Shown: one piece after another, positions 36,057-42,980 of the stretch
Layout: each line of letters begins with the position of its first letter
Numbering within the stretch: position 1 is the stretch's first letter
Assembly (NCBI RefSeq): GCF_017306545.1
Contig: NZ_JAFKID010000037.1
Coordinates: 1-44,518 of the forward strand
From: Mesorhizobium sp.
Lineage (GTDB): Bacteria; Pseudomonadota; Alphaproteobacteria; Rhizobiales; Rhizobiaceae
Reading direction: 5' to 3'
DNA length: 44,518 bases
Notes under the pieces: model-generated
Databases searched by the model: none
What the model was told of the DNA's origin: nothing
What the model saw: the letters and a program-made list of their open reading frames with translations, nothing else
Position numbers and translations under genes: made by a program

Positions 36057-36080
36057 CTTGCAGACCCGAACCGGCCGGGC

Positions 36081-36551
36081 CTACATGTCGTAGGTGAAGG
36101 CGCTGATATAGCGCCGACCGGCCACAGGTTTCCCCGCCCCGCCGGACGTGAGCGGAGCCACCACGTCGGAGGGGCTGTCGCGCATATCTTCGGCAGCCGC
36201 GTCCACATGAATTTCATAGCCGGCGTCGAAGAGGGCATCGGCGAGGTCGAGGGAAATCTTCAAGGAGCGTCCGGAGCCGACACTCGCGCCGGTGATGCCG
36301 TTGATCTCGCCAAGGTTCCCGCCCGATCCCCGCAGCCAGCCGCCGAGGTGGCGGTAGTATTTCGACCTGCCGCCGGCCATCCAAAGCGTGCCCTTGTAGG
36401 CTCCCGCCGCATCGGTGACATAGAGCGCCAGATAGGCGCCGTTGCCGCCATAATCATTGAGGGTCGTGGTCAGTGTGACCGGACGAGCCAACGCCAGCGC
36501 GGGGAAAGTCAGCGCCGTAGTCAGGGCCAGCACGGCGACAAGCGATTTCAT
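36081..36551 (-). CDS. DUF2271 periplasmic protein
   Basis: 156 residues with a signal peptide (cleavage near ALA, residue 22) and the DUF2271 core, including 'KYYRHLGGWLRG' and 'NGITGASVGSGRSLKI'. The TGAS segment is notable: in FMN-binding proteins ApbE modifies a Thr within a SGATS-type motif, so 'ITGASVGSG' could be a flavinylation site, as inference. ATG 36551 has GGAG 7 bases upstream. It is first gene of the PepSY-flavoreductase / ApbE operon. Confidence 0.86.
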   Translation of the reverse strand: MKSLVAVLALTTALTFPALALARPVTLTTTLNDYGGNGAYLALYVTDAAGAYKGTLWMAGGRSKYYRHLGGWLRGSGGNLGEINGITGASVGSGRSLKISLDLADALFDAGYEIHVDAAAEDMRDSPSDVVAPLTSGGAGKPVAGRRYISAFTYDM

Positions 36552-36732
36552 CGGCAAACTCCGCAGCGGATTTTCACTGCGCCGAAGCTGCCGGCTCAGT
36601 CTGACGCATTCCTGAAGAGGCGGGAAAAAGCTCTTAAGGTGGCCGTCAGCTTGAAACGTCACAGGCATTACAGATAGGATTTCGCCGCTCCCGATCCGTA
36701 ACGTCGGACGTCCGCATTGTTCAAAGCATTTG

Positions 36733-36760
36733 CCCTGCCGTTATCGCAAGCTTGGCAGGG
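36733..36760 (+). other. Stem-loop upstream of the VIT/CCC1 gene
   Basis: CCCTGCC / GGCAGGG, 7-bp stem with a 14-base loop, about 90 bases before the transporter start. It lies in the 296-bp divergent gap 36552-36847 in which I see no other clear signal. A leader regulatory hairpin is possible but unproven. Confidence 0.25.
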
Positions 36761-36847
36761 GCAGCAGCCATTCCCGGAAGTCCGTTTTCGCTTCATCATC
36801 CCGGAAGCCTGCAACCGCGAGCAAAACCTGCAAGGAGACGTCGCGTC

Positions 36848-37546
36848 GTGCCCCCGCATATGCATCCGGAGAACCATCTCGTAAAACGTATCGGCTGGCT
36901 GCGCGCCGCCATATTGGGCGCCAATGACGGGATCGTCTCGACTGCAAGCCTGATCGTGGGCGTCGCGGCTGCTTCATCCTCGACATCCGAGGTCCTTGTC
37001 GCCGGTATCGCCGGGCTGGTTGCCGGCGCGATGTCGATGGCCGCCGGCGAGTATGTTTCGGTCAGTTCCCAATCCGATACGGAACAGGCCGATCTCGCGC
37101 GCGAACGGGCAGAGCTTGCCAGTCAGCCGGATTTCGAACGCGATGAACTCGCACAGATCTACATGCAACGCGGCCTTGATTCTAAACTCGCGTATGAGGT
37201 CGCGGATCAACTCATGGCCAAGGACGCGCTCGGCGCTCACGCACGCGATGAACTCGGCATGTCCGAGGTGACGGCGGCGCGGCCGATCCAGGCCGCAATC
37301 ACATCGGCGGCGACGTTCGCTACCGGAGCGGCCTTGCCCCTGCTCACGGCTCTTCTCCTGCCGCGCTCCATCCTCATCCTCGGCGTATCCGTCGCTTCCC
37401 TTTTCTTCCTTGCCCTGCTCGGCGCGATCGGAGCACAGGCCGGCGGCGCGAACATAGGCAAGGCAACGGTGCGGGTGACCTTCTGGGGCGCGATAGCAAT
37501 GGCGCTGACGGCAGGAATCGGGGCGGTCTTCGGAACAGCGGTCTGA
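36848..37546 (+). CDS. VIT1/CCC1-family iron/manganese transporter
   Basis: 232 residues. The N-terminal signature 'WLRAAILGANDGIVSTASLIVGVAAA' (about 17-42) and 'GAMSMAAGEYVSVSSQSDTE' (about 60-79) are characteristic of the VIT family, followed by a charged cytoplasmic segment with repeated Glu/Asp and three C-terminal membrane helices (from about 152). It moves Fe2+ or Mn2+ out of the cytoplasm. GTG 36848 has GGAGA 10 bases upstream; ATG 36860 is an alternative start. Placement beside the PepSY-flavoreductase cluster points to metal homeostasis. Confidence 0.9.
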   Translation: MPPHMHPENHLVKRIGWLRAAILGANDGIVSTASLIVGVAAASSSTSEVLVAGIAGLVAGAMSMAAGEYVSVSSQSDTEQADLARERAELASQPDFERDELAQIYMQRGLDSKLAYEVADQLMAKDALGAHARDELGMSEVTAARPIQAAITSAATFATGAALPLLTALLLPRSILILGVSVASLFFLALLGAIGAQAGGANIGKATVRVTFWGAIAMALTAGIGAVFGTAV

Positions 37547-37698
37547 CGACCCGCAATTTTTGCAAGACTATCTGCCGACATGGCCGAAGGGTCCGCCATC
37601 ACGCGGCGGGGCCGCACAGGCATATCCTGATCCCAACCGGTGCCTTTTGACGCAAGGGAATCCAACACGGCCTCGCGACGGCATAGTACGGGTGACAA

Positions 37699-37712
37699 TT
37701 GATTCAGATCAA
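37699..37712 (+). promoter_or_regulatory. FixK/FNR box upstream of the second cytochrome c
   Basis: TTGATTCAGATCAA, a perfect TTGAT-N4-ATCAA palindrome. Predicted transcription start near 37747, 19 bases before the ATG. The arrangement mirrors that of the paralogue at 421-825. Confidence 0.8.
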
Positions 37713-37765
37713 GGCGGTGCGGCGGCGGCAGTTCCAGTCTTTGGCCGGCAGCCGCACGCTCGGAT

Positions 37766-38173
37766 ATGGCGATGAAAAGGGTCATAGCAGCGTTGTTCAT
37801 TGGCTTCAGCATTGCCGGCGCAGTTGCCGGCGAGCGGATGAGCTATGGCGAAGCCGAATATCTGAATTTCTGTGCAACCTGTCACGGTGTCGAAGGCAAG
37901 GGTGACGGGCCGCTGAGGGATTTGCTCGTCAAGCCTCCCGCCGACCTCACAAGCATCAGCAAGCGCAATGGAGGCAGGTTCCCATATGCCCGCGTCATCG
38001 CCGTGATCGATGGACGATATGACGTGCCGGGTCACGGCAATCGCGACATGCCTGTCTGGGGACGTCAGTTCCTTGAGGATGACCAGCGCCTGTATGGTCC
38101 AGCCGGCGGAGAAATCGTCACGACCGAGCGCATCAACGAGCTCGCAGGCTACGTCCAGTCATTGCAAAGATAG
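37766..38173 (+). CDS. Class I c-type cytochrome, paralogue of the one at 421-825
   Basis: 135 residues: signal peptide (to about residue 22), haem motif CATCH (Cys36, Cys39, His40) and RDMPVW with the likely Met ligand. More than half the residues match the other cytochrome by eye, including MSYGEAEYLNFC, the FPY segment, DMPVWG and VTTERI..AGYVQSLQ. Both are preceded by a FixK box at similar distance. The ribosome site is weak and ATG 37772 is an alternative. It is the last gene before the accessory region that begins near 38.3 kb. Confidence 0.92.
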   Translation: MAMKRVIAALFIGFSIAGAVAGERMSYGEAEYLNFCATCHGVEGKGDGPLRDLLVKPPADLTSISKRNGGRFPYARVIAVIDGRYDVPGHGNRDMPVWGRQFLEDDQRLYGPAGGEIVTTERINELAGYVQSLQR

Positions 38174-38385
38174 ACGGATCTTTCGAGGTCCGATTTCTGC
38201 CTGCAACGATCGGGCAGACCGTAGAGGCCGATGCATTTCAGGGGTCGCCGATCGGACGGTGGTGCGAGGTTGACCTCTTCAGTCTGCCGTCGAATCCTGG
38301 CACAAGTCAATTTCCACCGCCGGCAGGTAGTGTCTCAGTTTGAAATTTGACGCCCCGCTTGTCGCGATCCGTGCTGAACTCCTAT

Positions 38386-38403
38386 ATGCTTACCGGAAAG
38401 CAT
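38386..38403. promoter_or_regulatory. Palindrome A of the accessory module (ATGCTT-N6-AAGCAT)
   Basis: ATGCTT-ACCGGA-AAGCAT just upstream of the start at 38414, overlapping the region of a possible promoter (TTGTCG at 38359, CTATAT at 38382, 17-base spacer). The same half sites and spacing recur at 40574-40591. It is a likely operator, perhaps for the XRE-ImmA regulator encoded between them. Confidence 0.55.
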
Positions 38404-38413
38404 GGAGGCCAAA

Positions 38414-38617
38414 ATGGGTGACGAGAGACGGGCCACGCGTGCAGCACGGAAAGCTTCAGAGCTGGCCCAAACTGGCCTCTATGCCGATCACAAAGCCATC
38501 CTCGAGACGATCGGACCGGAGTATCCGGATATCGAGAAACTTGTCGGTGACGCTTTGAAACGGCAGCTTGATGAGACATGTGCGATATTAAAGGACACAG
38601 ATGCCAACCGGACCTAA
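38414..38617 (+). CDS. Small hypothetical protein, first gene of accessory operon
   Basis: 67 residues, charged and probably helical (GDERRATRAARKASELAQ.. LVGDALKRQLDETCAIL). No family is recognised. ATG 38414 has GGAGG 5 bases upstream and is preferred to ATG 38402. It overlaps the next gene by 17 bp, implying coupling. An operator-like palindrome lies just before it. Confidence 0.65.
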   Translation: MGDERRATRAARKASELAQTGLYADHKAILETIGPEYPDIEKLVGDALKRQLDETCAILKDTDANRT

Positions 38618-38831
38618 AGGCCAAAAGCGCCCCGCCGATGTGATCGGCAACGCCGTCAAGATCATGCGTATTGCGACCGGCGAGGAAGCCGATGACGTGC
38701 AGGACGACGGCAAAGACCCTGCCGCCAAGGTGCTCGGCGCAAGGGGTGGCAGGAAGCGCGCGGAGAACATGACGCCAGAACGGCGCGCTGAGATTGCTAA
38801 GAAAGCTGCCGAAAAGCGGTGGAGGTCATAA
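38601..38831 (+). CDS. Small basic protein with C-terminal 'TPERRAEIAKKAA..RW' motif
   Basis: 76 residues. The N-terminus PTGPKGQKRPADVIGNAVKIMRIATG and the C-terminus MTPERRAEIAKKAAEKRW recur in small alphaproteobacterial proteins often labelled RNA-binding or hypothetical; the Gly-rich GARGGRKRAE before it is KGG-like. Function is unknown. Start overlaps the preceding gene. Confidence 0.75.
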   Translation: MPTGPKGQKRPADVIGNAVKIMRIATGEEADDVQDDGKDPAAKVLGARGGRKRAENMTPERRAEIAKKAAEKRWRS

Positions 38832-38907
38832 TGTTTGCATAAAAACCGTTGCGTTTGGGAAAATCCCATGTCACTTTGCTGAACGACCAGCCGGGGACAG
38901 ATTCGCT

Positions 38908-39486
38908 ATGACTGAACAAGACAAGGTCCGCTCAATCCTTTCCGATTTTGAGTTTCGGCTGCACTCAATTTTGCAGAAGGCATGGGCGGAATGGCAGGAG
39001 ATGCCGAAAAAAGGCGTCTTGTCTGCCCGGTCTCGGGCGTCAATCATTTTCGACTTCATAAAGCGCTTTGCCATCGAAGAGTTCGACGGTGACGAGGATA
39101 TTCACGCTCTGCCGAAAGGGCAGACGGTCAAGTTCTTGTTCCAGGATCAGGTTCTCATCCGGTTCAAGAAAGCCAATGCCAAGGGCATTGGGTCGAACAT
39201 CGAGACTCAGGCCGTTCTGGAGTTCGTAGATCCACAACTGAAAATCCCCGACATGCTGCCGGAGATTTTTAAAGTGGAGGTTTGCTATACGCTCGACAAA
39301 TTGGCGACGAAGGTTGAGACCGTAGCGGTAACGAAGCGTGACCGGCATCAGAAGCTCTGGAGCTACCCGATATTCGGTGGCGAAAGTGGCGAGGTTGTTC
39401 CCATGCCGACGCGCGCGCCGGACCCGGAGATGCCTCCGACTGTTCGCCCGAGAAAGCCGGCAGAAAAGCCCGAAACCGGCGAGTAA
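38908..39486 (+). CDS. Hypothetical protein of the XRE-ImmA module
   Basis: 192 residues, no recognised family. It begins with charged helices (TEQDKVRSILSDFEFRLHSIL) followed by a mixed region with strand-like 'KVEVCYTLDKLATKVETVAV', and ends in a proline-rich tail (PDPEMPPTVRPRKPAEKPE). ATG 38908 has GGGGA 10 bases upstream. It ends 4 bp before the XRE-ImmA gene, so it is probably the partner of that protein, comparable to the substrate or repressor in ImmA/ImmR-type pairs, but no DNA-binding motif is seen in it. Confidence 0.75.
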   Translation: MTEQDKVRSILSDFEFRLHSILQKAWAEWQEMPKKGVLSARSRASIIFDFIKRFAIEEFDGDEDIHALPKGQTVKFLFQDQVLIRFKKANAKGIGSNIETQAVLEFVDPQLKIPDMLPEIFKVEVCYTLDKLATKVETVAVTKRDRHQKLWSYPIFGGESGEVVPMPTRAPDPEMPPTVRPRKPAEKPETGE

Positions 39487-39490
39487 GCAG

Positions 39491-40567
39491 ATGTCAGCCA
39501 ATGGTTCCATGCTGCGCCTTGCGCGGCAGCGAAAGGGAATCCAGCAAACCGATGCCGCATCCCGTCTAGGGATAGACCAATCGCTGCTTTCTCGAATCGA
39601 GAACGGATTCGTAGAGCCGAGGGAGGAAGTCATATTGCGCGCTGAAAGCGCGTACGACCTGCCGAGGTCTTTTTTCTATCTGACCGATCCCGTTTACGGA
39701 GCGCCGGTGAGCGTTCATCCCATGTGGCGCCGGAAGGCAGACGTAACTATCCGTGAAATGGACGCAATCGTCGCGGAGTTGAACATTCGCGTGATGCATC
39801 TTCGGCGCTTCCTTGACGGAGCGGAGTACTCCCACGCGAACGATCTTCCCCGCCTTGATATCGAAGACTATGGCGATGCTGAACATATCGCCGGGCTGGT
39901 TCGAGCGCATTGGAAGGTTCCGCGCGGCCCTATCAAGGACCTGACTTTATTGGCGGAGCGCGCGGGCGTTCTGGTTTCTCTTTCTCGGCTGACCGGTGCA
40001 TCAGTCAGCGGCGTCACTTTCGCTACTCCCGGCCTTCCGCCGCTGGTCGTGCTGAACAGTGAGCAGCCAGCCGACCGCCGGCGCTTCACCTTGGCACACG
40101 AACTCGGCCATTTGGTCATGCACCGGTTTCCATCACCGACGATGGAAGAAGAGGCAAACGCCTTTGCGTCTGCGCTCCTGATGCCTGCCGCAGACATCAG
40201 GCCATACTTTGTGGGGCGGAGGATTGACCTTGCTCTGTTGGCCTCGCTCAAACCAGAATGGAAGGTGGCGATGCAAGCGCTGCTGATGCGCGCAAGTTCG
40301 CTGAACCTGGTTACGAGAAATCAATCCCAATATCTCTGGAAGCAGATAAGCGCGCGCCGACTTCGTTTGCGTGAACCTCCCGAACTCGACTTCGAGCCCG
40401 AGCGGCCAACTGTCATTGACACGATGCTACGCGTTCACATCGATGCACTTGGATACTCGCAAGGCGAGGTAGCCCAACTGCTTCATCTCGGTGAACATGG
40501 GCTGAGAGAGTTCTACGATCTTTCGCCGCCCGCTTCCGCGCGTCCAAAGTTCACGGTTATGAAATGA
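39491..40567 (+). CDS. XRE-family regulator fused to ImmA/IrrE metallopeptidase
   Basis: 358 residues. An N-terminal helix-turn-helix (about 7-60, 'RLARQRKGIQQTDAASRLGIDQSLLSRIENG') is joined to an ImmA/IrrE zinc peptidase domain with HELGH (203-207) in FTLAHELGHLVMHR and a downstream glutamate cluster MEEEANAFASALLMP. Such proteins cleave a repressor when a signal arrives, or act as the DNA-binding antitoxin/regulator of mobile elements. It is last in a four-gene set between two identical palindromes. Start ATG 39491 lies 4 bp after the previous stop. Confidence 0.9.
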   Translation: MSANGSMLRLARQRKGIQQTDAASRLGIDQSLLSRIENGFVEPREEVILRAESAYDLPRSFFYLTDPVYGAPVSVHPMWRRKADVTIREMDAIVAELNIRVMHLRRFLDGAEYSHANDLPRLDIEDYGDAEHIAGLVRAHWKVPRGPIKDLTLLAERAGVLVSLSRLTGASVSGVTFATPGLPPLVVLNSEQPADRRRFTLAHELGHLVMHRFPSPTMEEEANAFASALLMPAADIRPYFVGRRIDLALLASLKPEWKVAMQALLMRASSLNLVTRNQSQYLWKQISARRLRLREPPELDFEPERPTVIDTMLRVHIDALGYSQGEVAQLLHLGEHGLREFYDLSPPASARPKFTVMK

Positions 40568-40573
40568 ACTTCT

Positions 40574-40591
40574 ATGCTTGACACTAAGCAT
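40574..40591. promoter_or_regulatory. Palindrome B of the accessory module (ATGCTT-N6-AAGCAT)
   Basis: ATGCTT-GACACT-AAGCAT, the same half sites and 6-base spacing as at 38386-38403; it even extends by one base each side (TATGCTT/AAGCATA). It lies 22 bases before the transposase-like start at 40613. Confidence 0.55.
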
Positions 40592-40612
40592 AAAAGTTCA
40601 GATATTAGGGGC

Positions 40613-41500
40613 ATGAACAAGCTGCCCCTGAAAACCCGCATCCAAATCCTCACCATGCTTTGCGAGGGGTCGTCCATGCGGTCGATTTCTCGTATTTGCG
40701 ACGTGTCGATCAACACGGTTTCAAAGCTGCTTGTCGATGCCGGTAAGTTCTGTGCCGATCTACACGACCGCGAAGTGCGGAACGTGCGGGCGAAACGGGT
40801 GCAGGCAGACGAAATCTGGTCATTCGTCGGTGCGAAGGCGAAGAACGTAGCGACCATGAAGCAGCCGGTCGATGGTGCTGGCGACGTGTGGACTTGGACG
40901 GCCTTGGACAGCGACAGCAAGCTTATCGTTTCGTGGTTTGTCGGCGGACGCGACAGCGAATGTGCGCTGGCATTTATGGAGGACGTTCGCGACCGCCTCG
41001 CCAACCGCGTACAGCTTACGACCGATGGACACCGCGCCTACCTCAATGCGGTCGAGGAAGCGTTTGGAGCGGATATCGACTATGCAATGCTGGTGAAGCA
41101 GTACGGCGAGCCGGAAGGCAACAAGTCGCCGGAGCGTCGCTACAGTCCGGCCGTATGCACCGGAGCGAAGAAAACCCGCATCGAAGGATCGCCCGATCCG
41201 GCGCATGTCAGCACGTCGCATGTTGAGCGCGCCAATCTTACGATGCGGATGGCGAACCGTCGTTTTACGCGCCTTACCAATGCGTTCTCAAAGAAGTTCG
41301 AAAATCACGTCCATATGATCGCGATCTACACGGTTTGGTACAACTTCATCAAAATGCACAAGACGCTACGCATGACGCCTGCAATGGCCGCTGACGTTGC
41401 CGATAAGCTCTGGTCGATGGATGATCTTTGCCAGATGATGGACGCAGTTGCGCCCAAGCCCGGCCCGCGCGGGCCATACAAAAAGCGCACAGCCGCTTGA
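40613..41500 (+). CDS. IS1-like DDE transposase
   Basis: 295 residues. A helix-turn-helix at the N-terminus (GSSMRSISRICDVSINTVSKLL) and an IS1-type catalytic core: Asp66 in QADEIWSFVG, Asp138 in TTDGHRAYL, Glu205 in STSHVERANLTMRMANRRF. It is encoded in a single frame, unlike IS1's frameshifted InsAB. No terminal inverted repeats are visible in the 45 bp upstream or 67 bp downstream, so it may be an isolated or domesticated transposase. A possible operator palindrome precedes it. The longer frame to 40574 has no ribosome site; 40613 is chosen. Confidence 0.85.
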   Translation: MNKLPLKTRIQILTMLCEGSSMRSISRICDVSINTVSKLLVDAGKFCADLHDREVRNVRAKRVQADEIWSFVGAKAKNVATMKQPVDGAGDVWTWTALDSDSKLIVSWFVGGRDSECALAFMEDVRDRLANRVQLTTDGHRAYLNAVEEAFGADIDYAMLVKQYGEPEGNKSPERRYSPAVCTGAKKTRIEGSPDPAHVSTSHVERANLTMRMANRRFTRLTNAFSKKFENHVHMIAIYTVWYNFIKMHKTLRMTPAMAADVADKLWSMDDLCQMMDAVAPKPGPRGPYKKRTAA

Positions 41501-41567
41501 ATTATGCTACTCTTTCGCTGATTTGTAACGCGAACGCAGCACTACACCCGTTCCAAAGGAGGTTGAT

Positions 41568-42014
41568 ATGACAGTGCCTGTCCTTTCAGCCGCTAGGCGG
41601 CTGGCCGAGCGTTCTGGATGGAGTCTATCCAATCTGGAACTGCAAAAGATTTTGTACCTCGCGCACATGTTCTATCTTGGCCGGCACGGCGGCGAGCCGC
41701 TTGTGCCAGGTTACTTTGAGGCTTGGGATTACGGTCCGGTGCATCCGAGCCTCTACCACCGGGCGAAAATATTCGGTTCTGATCCAGTCGGGAATGTGTT
41801 TCACGAAGCCCCGGAACTGCCGGCCGGGCCGGAGCGCGAAATTCTAGACGAAGCATATGACAGCCTCGGCAAGGCTGGCCCCGGCCGGTTGGTAAATGCC
41901 ACCCATCGACGCGGCGGCGCTTGGGATACGCATTACGTTCCGGGTGAGCGTCACTGCATCATCCCGAACGCCGATATCCTGCGGGAATATCAGGGACTGG
42001 GAAATGCCGCCTGA
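41568..42014 (+). CDS. Panacea-domain (SocA-like) protein, possible antitoxin
   Basis: 148 residues. The Panacea domain (formerly DUF4065) is recognised from 'SNLELQKILYLAHMFYLG' (about 21-38), 'FEAWDYGPVHPSLYH' (about 50-64) and a C-terminal 'IIPNADILREY'. These proteins are known as neutralisers in diverse toxin-antitoxin pairs and as SocA, a proteolytic adaptor, in Caulobacter. An excellent ribosome site, AAAGGAGG, precedes the ATG. Its stop overlaps the start of a partner gene (42004) that is cut by IS66. Confidence 0.88.
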   Translation: MTVPVLSAARRLAERSGWSLSNLELQKILYLAHMFYLGRHGGEPLVPGYFEAWDYGPVHPSLYHRAKIFGSDPVGNVFHEAPELPAGPEREILDEAYDSLGKAGPGRLVNATHRRGGAWDTHYVPGERHCIIPNADILREYQGLGNAA

Positions 42015-42087
42015 AAAACCGGGCGGCACAGAATACCCGTTCAAGGGTAAGCGCTGTCCCGTTGGCACCTTTCGCGCGTTGTCGTGA
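42004..42087 (+). pseudogene. Truncated partner gene of the Panacea protein, cut by IS66
   Basis: ATG 42004 overlaps the Panacea stop by 11 bp. Only 27 codons remain (MPPEKPGGTEYPF... CPVGTFRALS); the stop TGA at 42085-42087 is built from the first bases of the presumed IS66 end (GTGAGCG from 42084). The original protein was probably longer. It may have been the toxin of the pair, but the stub is too short to identify. Confidence 0.55.
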
Positions 42088-42122
42088 GCGACGATGCTCG
42101 GAGCCTTTGAGGGCTTCGACAC

Positions 42123-42569
42123 ATGACGATTTCAGAGCTTACGCTTAAGTCCAGGGACGAGGAGCCGGTTCGACGGCTTGAGATATTCACGGGTTCTGGA
42201 CGGCGGCGCGAATGGTTGCCGGAGGAGAAGGCGCGGATCGTGGCGGAAAGCTACGATGCTGGCGAGACCGTGAGCGCGGTGGCTCGGCGACATGCATTGT
42301 CCCCGCAGCAGCTGTTCGCCTGGCGCCGGTCCGCGCGGGTGCCGTTGGCGAATGCGCCGGCACCGGAGCCGTTGTTTGTTCCAGCGGTGGTCGCGGCACA
42401 GGAGCCCGAACCGGCGGGGAAGCGCGCGAGATCGACACGGAAGCGGAAGGCCGCGCGAGAAACCGGCGTGATAGAGCTGGAGATTGACGGCGTCGCCATG
42501 CGGGTCGGTCGTGGCGCCGACGCCAGGACGGTGGCGGCGGTGATCCGTGCGCTGAAGGCGCCGTCGTGA
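42123..42569 (+). CDS. tnpA: IS66 accessory protein TnpA
   Basis: 148 residues: a Tn/IS66 OrfA helix-turn-helix region (REWLPEEKARIVAESY... AVARRHALSPQQLFAWRR, about 30-65) and a basic linker. It is needed for IS66 transposition, role unclear. The tnpB start overlaps its stop (GTGA). Confidence 0.92.
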   Translation: MTISELTLKSRDEEPVRRLEIFTGSGRRREWLPEEKARIVAESYDAGETVSAVARRHALSPQQLFAWRRSARVPLANAPAPEPLFVPAVVAAQEPEPAGKRARSTRKRKAARETGVIELEIDGVAMRVGRGADARTVAAVIRALKAPS

Positions 42570-42922
42570 TCGGGCCGACGGGTGTGGTCAAGGTGATGGT
42601 CGCGACGAAGCCGGTGGACTTCCGCAAGGGGGCCGAGGGCCTGGCGGCGCTGGTGCGCGAGACGATGGGCGCCGATCCGTTCTCTGGCGCGGTCTACGTC
42701 TTCAGGGCCAAGCGCGCCGACCGGGTCAAGCTGGTGTACTTCGACGGCACCGGCGTGTGCCTGCTGGCGAAGCGTCTGGAGGACGGGAAGTTCTGCTGGC
42801 CTGCCATCACCGATGGCGTGGTGAGGTTGTCGGCGGCGCAATTGCAGGCGCTCCTGGAAGGGTTGGATTGGCGGCGCGTGCATGACACCCGCGAGACGCG
42901 CGCGCCGGTCGCGGCAAGTTGA
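42566..42922 (+). CDS. tnpB: IS66 accessory protein TnpB
   Basis: 118 residues with the canonical IS66 Orf2 segments 'KPVDFRKGAEGLAALVRE', 'VYVFRAKRADRVKLVYFDGTG' and 'LAKRLEDGKFCWP'. GTG start overlaps the tnpA stop by 4 bp. Intact. Confidence 0.94.
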   Translation: MIGPTGVVKVMVATKPVDFRKGAEGLAALVRETMGADPFSGAVYVFRAKRADRVKLVYFDGTGVCLLAKRLEDGKFCWPAITDGVVRLSAAQLQALLEGLDWRRVHDTRETRAPVAAS

Positions 42923-42980
42923 TTCCATGGGAGGCTAGAGGCGCTGGCAAAGCATTGGAATGCATGATTGAATCGGCCTT

